64,000 nt of DNA from an uncultured Paracoccaceae bacterium (GCA_905182165.1 CAJJAK010000009.1:82596-146595), one strand, 5' to 3'. Shown: positions 1 to 11,367, counted from the stretch's first letter. Notes: generated by a model not told the origin, from the letters alone. Made by a program: numbers and translations.

Positions 1-549
1 AAAATCTTGTTAAAAATTGATGGCTTAATCCCTTTAAATTCAAAGAATTCGATTAATGCGATTTGCTCTGAGATTGACTTAACTTTGTCGAAATTTATTC
101 GTGGTCAAATGATTGTATGCTTTATTCTCGCAATTTTTTACGCAGTTACATTAAGCTTTGTTGGTTTAAATTATGGTATTTTTGTTGGTCTATTGGCAGG
201 ATTTCTTTCGTTTATTCCTTATGTTGGAGCAGTTTTTGGAGGAGCTTTAGCATTGGGTTTGGCCTTATATCAATTTTGGCCAGAGTCTTACTTCATTGCA
301 CTGGTAGGGATTATTTTTCTTACTGGCCAAATAATAGAAGGTAATTACCTCACACCAAAAATAGTTGGAAATTCTATAGGTCTGCATCCAGTCTGGTTAT
401 TATTTTCATTATCATTTTTTGGATCTATTTTAGGTTTTTCAGGTCTACTGCTAGCTGTGCCAATTTCTGCTTCATTTGGAGTGATTATACGATTTTGGAT
501 AAAAAAATACAAAGTCAGCGCTGTATACTTGGGCACTGAAAGGGATTAA
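1..549 (+). CDS. AI-2E family transporter / PerM-like membrane protein (5' end outside window)
   Basis: The reading frame is open from the first base, so the N-terminal half lies upstream of the window. About 180 residues are visible. They show several hydrophobic segments, the conserved Gly-Phe-x-x-x-I-Pro-Tyr-Val-Gly stretch (GFLSFIPYVG), and a later EGNYLTPKIVG motif followed by a membrane segment rich in Gly and Pro. This order is characteristic of the C-terminal half of the AI-2E transporter (PF01594, PerM/YdiK/TqsA) family. These are inner-membrane proteins; some export small molecules or sodium, but the substrate cannot be told from sequence. The stop lies 2 bases before the likely start of hda, suggesting one operon. 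PerM-like genes commonly precede hda in alphaproteobacteria. Confidence 0.85.
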   Translation, partial: KILLKIDGLIPLNSKNSINAICSEIDLTLSKFIRGQMIVCFILAIFYAVTLSFVGLNYGIFVGLLAGFLSFIPYVGAVFGGALALGLALYQFWPESYFIALVGIIFLTGQIIEGNYLTPKIVGNSIGLHPVWLLFSLSFFGSILGFSGLLLAVPISASFGVIIRFWIKKYKVSAVYLGTERD

Positions 550-551
550 AT

Positions 552-1223
552 TTGAATGATCAATTAATTTTCAATTTACCTTCCTATCCAGCGCTTGGCT
601 CAAAAGATTTTTTTGTTTCAAAAGCCATATTATGCTTTTGAATATATTCAAAATTGGGTGGACTGGTCTAATCGTAGAATAATTATTACTGGCGCAAAAG
701 GATCTGGAAAAACTCACCTTTCTAACGTATGGGCTAATTTAGCTGATGCTAGTTTTATAGAAATTAATAGTTTAGAATTTGATAGCACCAAAGAAAAAGC
801 AATAATTATAGAAAATATTAATTTACAGCTTCGCAATCTGATTTAGAAGAACATTTGTTGCATATTCTTAATGGTTGTAGTCAAATGGGTACTTTTGTTC
901 TAATGACTAGTTCTGTTCCTCCAAGTAGGGCGGGGTTTGAGTTGCCTGATTTATCAAGTAGACTTATAGCTACTGAGCATATTCCAATAAACTCACCTGA
1001 TGATGCATTGTTGTCAGCGGTTTTAGTCAAGCATTTTAACGATCGACAAATTCGTATATCTCCTTTTTTAATTGAATTCATTTTAAAAAGAATTACACGA
1101 TCTTTGATTTCTATTTCTAACTTTGTAAACGAGCTGGATAATGCAAGTTTGAAATTAGGGAAAGGCCCGAGTAAGGCAATAGTTACTGAAGTTCTGGACA
1201 AAATTAGAAAAAATGAGGCATAA
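552..1223 (+). CDS. hda: DnaA-related regulatory protein Hda (two compensating frame breaks)
   Basis: Hda binds the sliding clamp and promotes hydrolysis of DnaA-bound ATP, preventing re-initiation of replication. I take the TTG at 552 as start. It gives a short N-terminal peptide containing QLIFNLP, matching the clamp-binding QL-x-(L/F) motif at the Hda N-terminus, and a purine-rich GAAAGGGA lies just upstream. The Walker A GAKGSGKTHL follows, then IIIENIN near the Walker B region, and after the second break a DLSSRL box VII-like AAA+ element and a helical lid. The frame leaves phase near 622-632 and returns near 800-831. The two breaks cancel out, and the total of about 224 codons is normal for Hda. 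ppk starts 8 bases after the stop. Confidence 0.88.
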
Positions 1224-1231
1224 GTCTCTTC

Positions 1232-3431
1232 ATGAACAAACAAATTCATCATAAGATTGTTAATTCAGATTTTTTGAAGTCTATCAAACACGAGGCTGTC
1301 GACCGTGATTTTGAGAACTTTGATAGTAGTAAAAGGTTTTTAAATCGTGAATTGTCATGGTTAGCTTTTAATTCACGTGTTTTGGAAGAAGCTGGTAATT
1401 TAAGTGTACCTCTCTTAGAACGGTTACGATTTCTTGCAATTTCAGCAACAAATTTGGATGAGTTTTATTCAGTTAGAGTGGCTGGATTACGGGAACTTAA
1501 AAATAACAAAATAAATAAGGCACCTGCTGATGGTATGACACCTACACAACAATTATTAGAGATAGATAAACGAGTTAGAATTCTTTTAAACCGACAACAA
1601 AGTCAGTGGATTGAATTAATATCAGATTTAAAGTTAGCGAATATAGAAATCTTAAAACCTAATGAGCTGAGTAGCAAAGAAAGATTATTTCTTGATGAAG
1701 AGTTTATAAACAATATATTTCCAGTTCTGTCCCCTTTAGCCGTTGATCCTGCGCATCCATTTCCGTTTATCCCAAATGGTGGTTTTGCGTTAGCATTACA
1801 GTTAAAAAGAAGACGAGACGATAAAGAGTTATTGGCTCTATTACCAATTCCCAATCAACTTCCTAGGTTCGTTCGACTTGGAGAAACCAAGAGTTTATTT
1901 AGAATGTTACCCCTTGAAGACGTTTTAATTGAATATATCAATGATCTTTTTCCAGAGCACAAATTGGAAAATTTTTGTGCATTCCGTCTTTTAAGAGATA
2001 GTGACTTAGAAATAGAAGAAGAAGCAGAGGATTTGGTAAGAGAGTTTGAAACAGCACTGAAACGGCGAAAGCGAGGAGAGGTTATTAGTTTGTCAATCTC
2101 TGCTGGGGCAAATATTAATTTGGCAAATCTGATAAGAAAAAACTGTCAAGTATCGAAAGACGAAATTTTTGAAATTGATGGGTTTATTGCTTTATCTGAT
2201 TTGAACGAATTGGTTGAGTTAGAAGTGAGTAAACTTCTGTGGCCAAAGTTTACTCCAAGAATACCAGAACGGGTTGCTGATTATGATGGAGATATTTTTA
2301 AGGCCATTCAACAAAAAGACATGTTACTTCATCATCCATACGAAACTTTTGATATGGTTGTAAGGTTTTTACAACAAGCGGCTGCTGACCCTAATGTCCT
2401 CGCAATCAAACAAACGTTGTATAGAACTTCAAAAGATTCACCTATTGTTGATGCTTTATGTGAGGCTGCTGAGGCAGGAAAATCAGTGACCGCATTTATT
2501 GAATTGAAAGCACGTTTTGATGAAGCTGCAAATATTAGGCAGGCCCGCCGATTGGAACGAGCAGGTGCACATGTTGTTTATGGTTTTATCAGCTTAAAAA
2601 CGCATGCAAAACTATCTACTGTAGTCAGGCGAGAGGATAAAAATTTAGTTACCTACACCCATTTTGGAACAGGTAACTATCACCCTATAACTGCAAAATA
2701 CTATACTGATCTTTCATTCTTTACCTGTAATTCAGATTATGGTCGCGATGCTACAAGTGTTTTTAATTTTATTTCTGGTTATGCAAAACCAAAAAAATTA
2801 AAAATGATGTCTATATCACCAATAAACCTTAAAACTTTTTTGTTGGATTCTATTGAAAATGAAATAAAATTTGCCAGGGAAGGAAAACCTGCTGAAATAT
2901 GGGGTAAGATGAATGCTTTAATTGACCCAGACGTTATCGACGCACTGTATAAAGCGAGTAGGGCTGGAGTTGTAATCAAGTTGGTAGTTCGCGGTATTTG
3001 TGGCCTCAGACCTGGGATTAAGGGTTTAAGTGAAAATATACAAATAAAGTCGATAGTTGGTAGGTTTTTAGAGCACTCACGAATAGTTTGTTTTGGTAAT
3101 GGAGAACCAGTAAGTTCTGTAAAAGGGTCGAGTTTTTATAAGCTCTGCAGATTGGATGGACCGTAACCTTAACAGGCGTGTGGAAGGTTTAATAGAGATC
3201 CATAATAAAACTGTGCGTTCACAAATAGTGAGTCAAATTATGGCTGCTAATCTAGCAGATCAAAGACAAAGCTGGGTACTTCAGGCGGATGGAACCTATT
3301 TGCGGCATAATGAAATTGATAATTTATTTGATTGCCATAGATTTTTTATGGAAAACCCTTCTCTTTCTGGACGCGGATCTGCTGGAGCATCTGACGCTCC
3401 AAAATTGACTCATGCTAAAACTAATACTTAA
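1232..3431 (+). CDS. ppk: Polyphosphate kinase (one frame break near 3133)
   Basis: PPK1 reversibly transfers the terminal phosphate of ATP to polyphosphate. The roughly 730-residue reconstructed protein has the N-terminal RFLNRELSWLAFN signature, the head-domain SATNLDEFYSVR stretch, and the catalytic C-terminal phospholipase-D-like domains. In these I see LKTHAKL (the autophosphorylated histidine region), YTHFGTGNYH and LEHSRIVCFGNG (the second conserved histidine). The frame breaks near 3133: the correct continuation FISSADWMDRNLNRR is split between two phases. The gene lies 8 bases after hda and about 100 bases before ppx, the usual ppk-ppx pairing. The ATG at 1232 has only a weak ribosome-binding site. 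The first 35 residues are poorly conserved, so the true start could be slightly downstream. Confidence 0.95.
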
Positions 3432-3528
3432 AATTTGATTAACTCAACTTTTTTTACTGGACAATAATAGATTAATTTCATTTCCAATTAATATAGCTAA
3501 TAATCTTTCAAATGGTGCGATTGATCGA

Positions 3529-4979
3529 TTGGGTGTAATTGATATTGGTTCAAACTCAGTTCGTTTAGTAATTTTCGATGGTGCAGCGAGATCACCTGCT
3601 TATTTTTTTAATGAAAAAGTTCTTTGTGCCTTAGGTGATAATTTAGGACCAAATGGTGACTTAAATGATATTAATAAACAGCGGGCTTTATCTGCAATAA
3701 AACGATTTGTGATGTTAGCCCAATCAATGAACTCTAGTTTAAGAGCAATTGCTACTGCGGCAATTAGAAATGCTCCTAATGGTCAAGATTTTTGTTCAAA
3801 AATTCGTACAGAAACTGGTTTAAAAGTGATTATTGCCACTGGTGAAGAGGAAGCAAGATTGTCTGCAGAGGGCGTCTTGCTGGGATGGCCAGATTCAGAT
3901 GGTATTGTTTGTGATTTAGGTGGCGCGTCTATGGAATTAGCTGAAATTTCAAATGGGAGAGTAGGGGCAGCTACAAGCTCACCACTTGGACCATTAATTT
4001 TAGATCGTTTGTTTACTGATCCAATTATAAAAAGAAATTATATCAAATCCAAATTAATAGAGTTAAGAAAATTATTTAAAAAAAATTATAAATCTGGAAA
4101 TATGTTAGCAATTATTGGCGAACAATTGCTCGGCTGCAAATGGAAATATCTGATTACCCTTTAAAAGTTTTGCATGAATACCAAATTAATATCAGCGATA
4201 TTAAAATAACAACTGATTGGATTAGGAATAGTTCTATAGAAAAAATGAGTAAGGTTTATCCAAGTTCAACAGCTCGTTTAAAATTACTCCCAACTTCGGC
4301 GTTAATTTTACAAGAGATAATCGAAAATTTTAACCCAAAAAAAATTGAAATATCAAGTTATGGTATTAGGGAAGGATTATTGTACGGATCTATGGATGCA
4401 AAGTTAAGGAAGCTCGATCCTTTAATAGAGGCCTGTCAGTATATGGAGAATTCTGCATCAAGAATTCCAGGATTTGGAATGGCTCTTTTTAGTTTTATCC
4501 TCCCATTATTTGATAAAGATGATTTAAAAATTGTTAGGTTGGTTCAGGCTGCGTGTCTATTACATGATGTAACTTGGAGAGCACATCCAGATTATCGTGC
4601 TGAAGTATGCTTTGAATATGCTACAAGAGCCAACTTAGGTGGGTTAGATCACAGTGAGCGCATTTTTCTCGCTCTTGCTCTCCTGTTTAGGTACAAGAGT
4701 TCAAGAAATAAGAGCGCTTTTAAAAGTGTTCTATCAATTTTAACTAAAAACGAACAGATACTAGCGAAAACATTGGGAAAAGCGATGCGTTTTGGAGCTA
4801 TGTTGTCAGGATCCATGGACGATACTATGGGTGAATTAAAAATACTTAAGAATAAAAAAATTTTACAAATTATGATCTCCAAAAATAACAAAGATTTATT
4901 TGGAGAGGTGGTTCAACTACGATTTTCTAGTTTAGCAGAGAGCCTGGGGTGTGAGCCGTCTTTGGTAGTACAAAAATAA
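3529..4979 (+). CDS. ppx: Exopolyphosphatase / Ppx-GppA family phosphatase (one frame break near 4120)
   Basis: This enzyme hydrolyses polyphosphate (or pppGpp) and opposes ppk just upstream. The N-terminal GVIDIGSNSVRLVIFDG is the phosphate-1 loop of the ASKHA fold. Conserved ATAAIRNA, the glutamate-rich ATGEEEARLS region with the catalytic Glu, and CDLGGASMEL (phosphate-2 loop) follow. After the break the C-terminal helical part includes LLHDVTWRAHPDYR, the HD-like module typical of alphaproteobacterial Ppx. Near 4120 one base appears to be missing, so IIGGTIARLQMEISDY is split over two frames. The start is uncertain: 3529 is a TTG and the frame stays open upstream to 3439, so translation may begin earlier with a non-ATG codon or before another indel. 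Confidence 0.9.
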
Positions 4980-5057
4980 TTTAAGTTATTGTTAATTACA
5001 GCTTAAGTTAATAATTTTAGCAAAGTTTGTTGATTAATTTAAAAATAGAGATAAAAA

Positions 5058-6515
5058 ATGAATAATTTTCTTGCTATTGATCAAGGAACAACATCCACAA
5101 GGGCTATTTTATTTGATAAATCCCTTAATGTTGTTAATAGCTTTAGTGAAAAATTGGGTACGAGTTTTCCAAACTCAGGTTGGGTTGAGCAAGAGCCTCT
5201 AAAAATTCTTCAAAGTGTGAAAAATACAATTAATAAAACTGCATCTATTGATATCGTTGGAATTGGTATCACAAATCAACGTGAAACGGTAGTTATTTGG
5301 GATAGGAGTACAGGTTTACCAATTTATAATGCGATCATCTGGCAAGATAGGCGGACCGCAGTTCGATGCGCTGAATTAAAAAAAATGGGTTATGAAAAGT
5401 TTATTAAAGAAAAGACAGGTTTGCTATTAGACCCTTATTTTTCAGCGACAAAAATTTGTTGGATCTTAGATAATATCCCTAAAGCAAGGGCTGATGCTGA
5501 AAATGGAAAGTTAGCATTTGGTACTATAGATTCTTTTCTTCTCTGGCATTTAACAAATGGTAGAGTTCATGCGACTGATGCAACCAATGCTTCTAGAACA
5601 ATGCTCTACAATATTTTTGAAGGCAAATGGGATTCCGAATTATTAAAATTATTCAATATACCTGAGTCAATTTTACCTCTGGTAAAAGATAGTTCTTCAG
5701 ATTTTTCCGAAACTTCAATAACTGGAACGAATGTACCAATTAGAGCGCTGATTGGTGATCAACAGGCTGCCGCTATTGGGCTTGGTTGTTTTAAGACAGG
5801 GATGATTAAAGCTACATTTGGAACTGGTTGTTTTGCTTTACTTAATACGGGATTTATACCTAAAAAATCACAATCTAATTTAATCACCACAATAGCATAT
5901 CAATTTGAAGGCAAAGCCAGTTATGCTTTGGAGGGTTCTATTTTTAATGTTGGTACAATAATTGACTGGCTTAAAAATAATATGAATTTTATAAATGATT
6001 ACAACGAGTTAGAGGGGTTAATTAATAATTCTAATAAGCCCAATGAAGTTATTTTTATTCCCGCATTTACCGGACTTGGTGCACCATATTGGGATTCTCA
6101 ATGCCGTGGAGCTATATTTGGATTGGAGAGAAGTACGACTGTTAATGATATAGCCAAAGCAGCATTGCAAAGTATAACTTTCCAGGCTCGTGATTTGTTT
6201 AGTGCGATGTGCTCTGATTATTTGGATCAAAAGTTAGAAATATTAAAAGTTGATGGTGGAGTGTGTAGAAACAATTGGCTTATGCAAAATCTTTCAAATC
6301 AAATTGGAATTAAAGTTGAAAGACCACTAAATATTGAGGCAAGTGCCGTTGGGGTTGCATTTTTAACAGGTTTATCACTTGGTTATTTTTCTGACTTAAC
6401 TGATTTGGAAAAGATTCTGCAGAAAGATATGGTTTTTAATCCTGTAAGTAACAGATTTGCGATTGATACGGATTATGCTAATTGGGAAAAAGCAGTAAAA
6501 AAGCTTCTAAGTTAA
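5058..6515 (+). CDS. glpK: Glycerol kinase
   Basis: GlpK phosphorylates glycerol to glycerol-3-phosphate. The intact 485-residue frame is the usual length for the FGGY kinase family. It opens with AIDQGTTSTRAILFD (phosphate-binding loop), contains ITNQRETVVIWDR, the substrate region IWQDRRT, TDATNASRTMLYN, the ATP-site GDQQAAAIG, FGTGCF, and the C-terminal VDGGVCRNNWLMQ signature. It stands alone on the plus strand after ppx, without glpF or glpD beside it. The ATG at 5058 follows a purine stretch (AGAGATAAAAA), which is a weak ribosome-binding site. It is one of the few genes in the first 10 kb with no frame break. Confidence 0.96.
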   Translation: MNNFLAIDQGTTSTRAILFDKSLNVVNSFSEKLGTSFPNSGWVEQEPLKILQSVKNTINKTASIDIVGIGITNQRETVVIWDRSTGLPIYNAIIWQDRRTAVRCAELKKMGYEKFIKEKTGLLLDPYFSATKICWILDNIPKARADAENGKLAFGTIDSFLLWHLTNGRVHATDATNASRTMLYNIFEGKWDSELLKLFNIPESILPLVKDSSSDFSETSITGTNVPIRALIGDQQAAAIGLGCFKTGMIKATFGTGCFALLNTGFIPKKSQSNLITTIAYQFEGKASYALEGSIFNVGTIIDWLKNNMNFINDYNELEGLINNSNKPNEVIFIPAFTGLGAPYWDSQCRGAIFGLERSTTVNDIAKAALQSITFQARDLFSAMCSDYLDQKLEILKVDGGVCRNNWLMQNLSNQIGIKVERPLNIEASAVGVAFLTGLSLGYFSDLTDLEKILQKDMVFNPVSNRFAIDTDYANWEKAVKKLLS

Positions 6516-6535
6516 TATTTATTATTTTTAATCTA

Positions 6536-7296
6536 TTAAATTTGACCACCCGCTATTTCAAGTGTTTGCCCATTAATAGACTCAGAATTTTTGTTCACCA
6601 AGTATTCTGCAGCACATGTAATCTCATTTACTTCTATTAAGCGCTTATGACGATTATCCTGAGACATTGATTTTTCTGCCTGTTCACTTGTCATATTGCT
6701 TCTAGAGGCAATCAAATCTCTATTCCTATCTACAATTGGTGTTCTTACGTAACCTGGGCATATGGCATTTGCTGTTATTCCAGTACTCATATATTCCTCA
6801 GACAATGTTTTTGTTAATCCAATTATGGCATGTTTTGATGCTGAGTATGCTGCACCGTATTTTAACCCTTTTAATCCCGCAATTGAAGTATTAATTATTC
6901 TTCCGTAACTATCTGATCTCTCATGCCAGGTAATGCTTCACGAATTCCTAAAAAAACGCCATCCAAATTAGTTCTCATAATCTTATTCCAAAACGCCAAT
7001 TCCATTTTGTGAACAGGCATAGTTTCAGCAATTCCTGCATTGGCAACATGAATTAATGTTGGGCCTCTTTCGCTAATAGCTGATTTAGTACCTGTTATTA
7101 CACTTTCTTCCGAAGCCATATCCATTACTATGGGAAAAATATTGTCAGCTAATGAACATGTTTCCGTTAGTGTTTCTATTCTACGACCGGTGATGGTAAC
7201 AGTAGCACCAAGTTTTGACAGCATTACTGCAATACCTTGTCCAATACCAGTTCCCCCACCAGTAACTAATGCATGTTTACCTTTTAAATGTGTCAT
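6536..7296 (-). CDS. SDR-family dehydrogenase, 3-hydroxybutyrate dehydrogenase-like (one frame break near 6915)
   Basis: This is a classical short-chain dehydrogenase of about 255 residues. The nucleotide-binding loop TGGGTGIGQGI lies near the N-terminus, followed by the NAG motif (VANAGIAETMP). The catalytic Ser in INTSIAGLKG and the YSASK Tyr/Lys pair are readable by joining the two frames at about 6915. The C-terminus has ICPGYVRTPIV and ends in INGQTLEIAGGQI. The early part and the CPGYVRTP loop resemble D-3-hydroxybutyrate dehydrogenases (BdhA), but SDR substrate assignment from sequence alone is weak. I chose ATG at 7296 because GGAG lies 8 bases upstream; a TTG at 7308 is the alternative. 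It faces glpK tail to tail and diverges from pntA. Confidence 0.85.
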
Positions 7297-7390
7297 AGTT
7301 TTCTCCAATCTCTTAGTTTTAATATTGATTTATTAAAATAATACACAAAAAAAATTGATAAACCAAAAAAAATTGCTGTTATGGCATACT

Positions 7391-7438
7391 AAACCAGATT
7401 AAATGATTTTAAAATCACAATTCTGATTTAATTGGTTT
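7391..7438. promoter_or_regulatory. Inverted repeat in the divergent SDR/pntA promoter region
   Basis: The arms AAACCAGATTAAAT (7391-7404) and ATTTAATTGGTTT (7426-7438) are inverted copies with one unmatched base, and a short perfect palindrome GATTTTAAAATC lies between them (7405-7416). It sits in the 190-base gap between two divergent genes, so it could be an operator for a regulator of one or both, or a cruciform-prone AT-rich element. No regulator gene is adjacent, and AT richness makes chance palindromes more likely. Confidence 0.35.
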
Positions 7439-7488
7439 GATAATTGTTTAAATTATACTATATCCAGTTCAATAGTAATTTGGAATTT

Positions 7489-9046
7489 ATGATGAAGATA
7501 GGTGCTCTAAAAGAAAAGGCTAAAAACGAACGCAGGGTTGCAATGACCCCAACTTCTGCCAGTCAAATTATAAAGCTTGGCCATGAATGCTTTATTGAAG
7601 AAAATGCGGGTATAACATCTGGATTTTCTAATCAAGATTATATAAATTCAGGCGTCATAGTGCTTAAAGAAGAGAAGAGTCTTTGTAAGGAGGTGGACGT
7701 TTTAATTAAAGTTCAACCACCCACTATTGATGAAATTAAATTACTAAATAGTAATAAAACTTTAATTAGTTTTTTTTACCCTGGTCAATCTGAGAGCCTA
7801 TTAAGTTTGATTAATAAACAAGGTGTTAGGGTCGTGGCAATGGATATGGTGCCTCGAATTTCCAGAGCTCAAAAAATGGATGCTCTGTCATCCATGGCCA
7901 ATATTGCAGGCTATCGGGCGGTGATCGAAGCTGGTAATCACTTTGGTCGGTTTTTCACGGGGCAAGTCACAGCTGCTGGAAAAATTCCACCAGCAAAAGT
8001 GCTGGTCATTGGAGCTGGTGTGGCTGGCCTTGCGGCGATTGGTGCTGCCACATCATTAGGTGCACAGGTATATGCTTTTGATGTTCGACCAGAAGTAGCT
8101 GAACAAATTGAATCAATGGGTGCAGAATTTGTGTTTTTGGATTTCACTGAAAGCCAAATAGATGGAGCTCAAGCCGGTGGCTATGCGTCTCCTTCTTCAC
8201 CTGAATTCAGGGAAAAGCAGTTAGAGAAATTCATGGAGCTTGCACCCACTATTGATATTGTTATTTCAACAGCACTTATCCCTGGCCGAGATGCTCCAAA
8301 GCTCTGGCTGAAAGATATGGTTTCTTCAATGAAAACTGGATCAGTGGTAGTTGATTTGGCAGCTGAAAGAGGCGGTAATTGCGAATTAACAGTACCTGAT
8401 AAAAAAATCTTGAGTGATAATGGTGTAACAATAATTGGATTTATGAAACATTCCAAGTAGAATGGCAGCTCAATCCTCTGAATTATATTCTACGAATGTT
8501 CGTCATATGCTGTCTGATTTGTCACCAGAAAAAGATGGTCAAATCAATCATGATATGAATGATGATGTTATAAGGGGTGCAACAATTTGTTACGACGGTG
8601 AAATAACTTTTCCACCGCCCGCACCCAAGGTACGCGCTATTGCAATTGCAGAGGCTGGCGCATTCATAAAAACTAAAGAAGAATTAGAAACAGATGTAAC
8701 AGAAGAAGAAGATAAAGAACTTAATAAAATTTTTGGATCTGTGTTGATGCTTTTGATTGGTGCGTATGCTCCAATAAGTTTCATGCAACATTTTATTGTT
8801 TTTGCGTTAAGTTGTTTTGTTGGGTTTCAAGTTATTTGGAATGTCAGTCATTCACTTCATACTCCATTAATGGCCGTTACAAATGCAATATCAGGAATCA
8901 TTATATTAGGTGCATTGTTACAAATGGGTTCAAGCAATATCATTATAACCATACTTGCTTCGATTAGTGTATTAATAGCTACCATAAATATTGTTGGAGG
9001 ATTTATGGTAACAAGAAGAATGCTCCAAATGTTTCAAAAATCTTAG
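7489..9046 (+). CDS. pntA: NAD(P) transhydrogenase alpha subunit, fused dI-dII form (one frame break near 8445)
   Basis: Together with PntB this inner-membrane enzyme couples hydride transfer from NADH to NADP+ with proton entry, supplying NADPH. Domain I (about residues 1-370) shows the N-terminal [19 protein letters not shown] and the NAD-binding [15 protein letters not shown]. After the break near 8445 the frame continues through [15 protein letters not shown] into a charged linker rich in Glu and Lys and then three to four hydrophobic segments (dII alpha). The two domains form one chain, as in E. coli PntA; Rhodospirillum-type alphaproteobacteria split them into PntAA and PntAB. ATG codons at 7489 and 7492 both follow a GGA-containing purine stretch. 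pntB starts 12 bases after the stop. Confidence 0.93.
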
Positions 9047-9058
9047 AAGGTTGGTTTA

Positions 9059-10460
9059 ATGGGTACAGGCATATTATCAGCGGCATATATAGCGGCATCT
9101 ATCTTGTTTATACTTTCTTTGGGAGGTTTGTCTAACCAAGAAAAAGCAAAACGAGCGGTATGGTACGGTATTTTTGGTATGTTAATAGCTGTAACTGCAA
9201 TCATAATATTTGGCCCTGGTTTTACAACACTTTCTTATGTCCTTTTAGTTCCACTTCTAGCAATAGGGGCCCTTATTGGTAAAACTGTTGCACAACGGGT
9301 CGAAATGACAGAAATGCCTCAATTAGTGGCTGCATTACATAGTTTTGTTGGGTTAGCTGCTGTCTTTATTGGCTTGAACGCTGCACTGCAAATTTCGGGA
9401 ATGGACGATCAGCATTATAAATTGACAAATGTTGAACTCCTCATCCATAAAATTGAAATATTTTTAGGAGTATTTATCGGAGCAATTACTTTTACTGGAT
9501 CAATATTAGCTTATGCTAAACTAGCAGGTAAAATTGACGGCAAGGCTTTAATTTTACCTGGTCGCCACATATTGAATGGTTTAGCAGTATTTTTTAGCTT
9601 CATGTTGCTCATTATGTACATAAACTCATCAGAGCTGTGGACATTATATTTAATGCTCTTAATTGCATTTATACTAGGTGCTCATTTAGTGGCAGCTATT
9701 GGTGGTGCTGACATGCCTGTCGTGGTCTCAATGCTTAATAGTTATTCTGGTTGGGCTGCCGCTGCTACAGGATTTCTATTGGGGAATGATCTGCTTATTG
9801 TAACGGGTGCTTTAGTTGGCTCATCTGGCGCTATTTTGTCATATATTATGTGTAAAGCTATGAATAGAAATTTTCTTTCTGTTATTCTTGGTGGATGGGG
9901 AGATACTACAGGACCTGCTATGGATATTGAAGGTGAGCAGGTCGCTATTGATGTAGACGGTGTTGCCTCTGTATTAAATGAAGCTGAAAGCATTATAATA
10001 ATCCCAGGTTATGGTATGGCTGTTGCCCAAGCTCAACAATCAGTGTCTGAATTAGCTCGCAAGTTAATAGCTCAGGGAAAAAATGTTCGCTTTGCAATCC
10101 ATCCAGTAGCTGGTCGCTTGCCAGGTCATATGAATGTTCTTCTAGCAGAGGCCAGGGTCCCATATGATATAGTATTGGAAATGGATGAGATTAATGATGA
10201 TCTTCCAAATACTGATGTAGTCATTGTAATTGGCTCAAATGATATTGTTAACCCGGCTGCACAAGATGACCCAAATAGTCCAATAGCCGGAATGCCAGTG
10301 CTGGAAGTATGGAAAGCCAGACAGGTATTTGTATCAAAAAGAGGACAGGAGTTCAGGTTATTCAGGTATAGAAAATCCTTTATTTTTTAAAGAAAATACG
10401 CGCATGTACTATGGAGATGCCAAAACATCTATAGATCAATTGCTCACTATTGTTACTTAA
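9059..10460 (+). CDS. pntB: NAD(P) transhydrogenase beta subunit (one frame break near 10350)
   Basis: PntB carries the remaining transmembrane helices of domain II and the NADP(H)-binding domain III. About eight hydrophobic segments occupy the first 260 residues (including [17 protein letters not shown]). A conserved [15 protein letters not shown] linker follows, then the Rossmann-like domain III with [36 protein letters not shown] and [15 protein letters not shown]. The frame breaks within the C-terminal NADP-site loop near 10350. The correct ending [10 protein letters not shown] followed by [13 protein letters not shown] is recovered in the next phase and stops at 10460. A GAAGG sequence precedes the ATG. 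The gene forms an operon with pntA. Confidence 0.94.
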
Positions 10461-10475
10461 GTTTAATTATTGATT

Positions 10476-11367
10476 TTATCTACCGCGAATTCTTGGATCT
10501 AACGCATCTCTAAGGCCGTCACCAATATAATTCACACTTAAAACTGTTAAGCTTATTGCTACGCCAGGATATATAACCCTTTCTGGGCTTATTTTCATAA
10601 AATTAGTACTATCGTATAGAAGTCGTCCCCAAGTTGGAAAGTCAGAGGGGAAACCTAATCCGAGAAATGAAAGAGCGCTCTCAGTAATTTAAAAAATTGG
10701 CGAATGGCAAAACCATTATTGGACTTAATACATTTGGTAAAATATGACGCGTTATCATTTGCGTATTCTGAGTTCCTAAAGACCTTGCGGCTAATACAAA
10801 TTCTCTTTCTTTTACAGCTAAGACGTCTCCCCGTACTATCCTAGCTATAGGCATCCAACTTGTTAACCCAATCGCAGTTACAATTAAGATGAATATTCCA
10901 GTTTCCGGACCAAACATGCCTCTCAATGTATCCCGAAAAAGCATTATCATTACTAACAATAAGGGAAGAAGGGGTAATGCTAAAAACAAGTCAGTTAATC
11001 GCATCAATGGACCATCTAACCGTCTAAAAAATCCCTGATACAACGCCCACGAATGTTCCAAAAACTACGGACAAAGCCATAGCTGTAACACCAACCAATA
11101 ATGAAACTCTGCCTCCAGCTAGAAGATTTGAAAAAGTATCTCTTCCTAATTGGTCTGTTCCCATGGGATGAAGAAAATTAGGACCTTGGTTTTTTGCACG
11201 TATATCAATATAATTTGGATCATATGGGCTTAAAAAAGCTGCAAATATAGCAAAGATACAGATTATTGAAAATACTATCATGCCAATTAAAGCCCCACGG
11301 TGCGTTTTAAATTGCATCCATACATCTAGCCATTGACTTGTTTGTTTTGTTAATTGTGTTTTTAGTC
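10476..11367 (-). CDS. Peptide/nickel-type ABC transporter permease, DppC/OppC-like (three frame breaks)
   Basis: This is the second inner-membrane subunit of a dipeptide/oligopeptide-type importer. The start ATG at 11367 overlaps the stop of the upstream permease by 8 bases (ATGACTAA). Reconstruction gives a leading cytoplasmic segment (QWLDVWMQFKTHRGALIG), a first membrane helix, the periplasmic HPMGTDQLGRDTFSNLL signature, the EAA-loop (ARSLGTQNTQMITRHILPNVLSPIMV) and the C-terminal GDGLRDALDPRIRGR typical of the family. Frame breaks lie near 11335, 11040 and 10695. The final part, ESALSFLGLGFPSDFPTWG, is readable only after the last break. It follows the binding protein and DppB-like gene, so transcription is likely shared. 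Confidence 0.9.

Noticed and set aside
881..1252. Minus-strand ORF of 123 codons
   Set aside because: Antisense to hda, with no family motif; a shadow.
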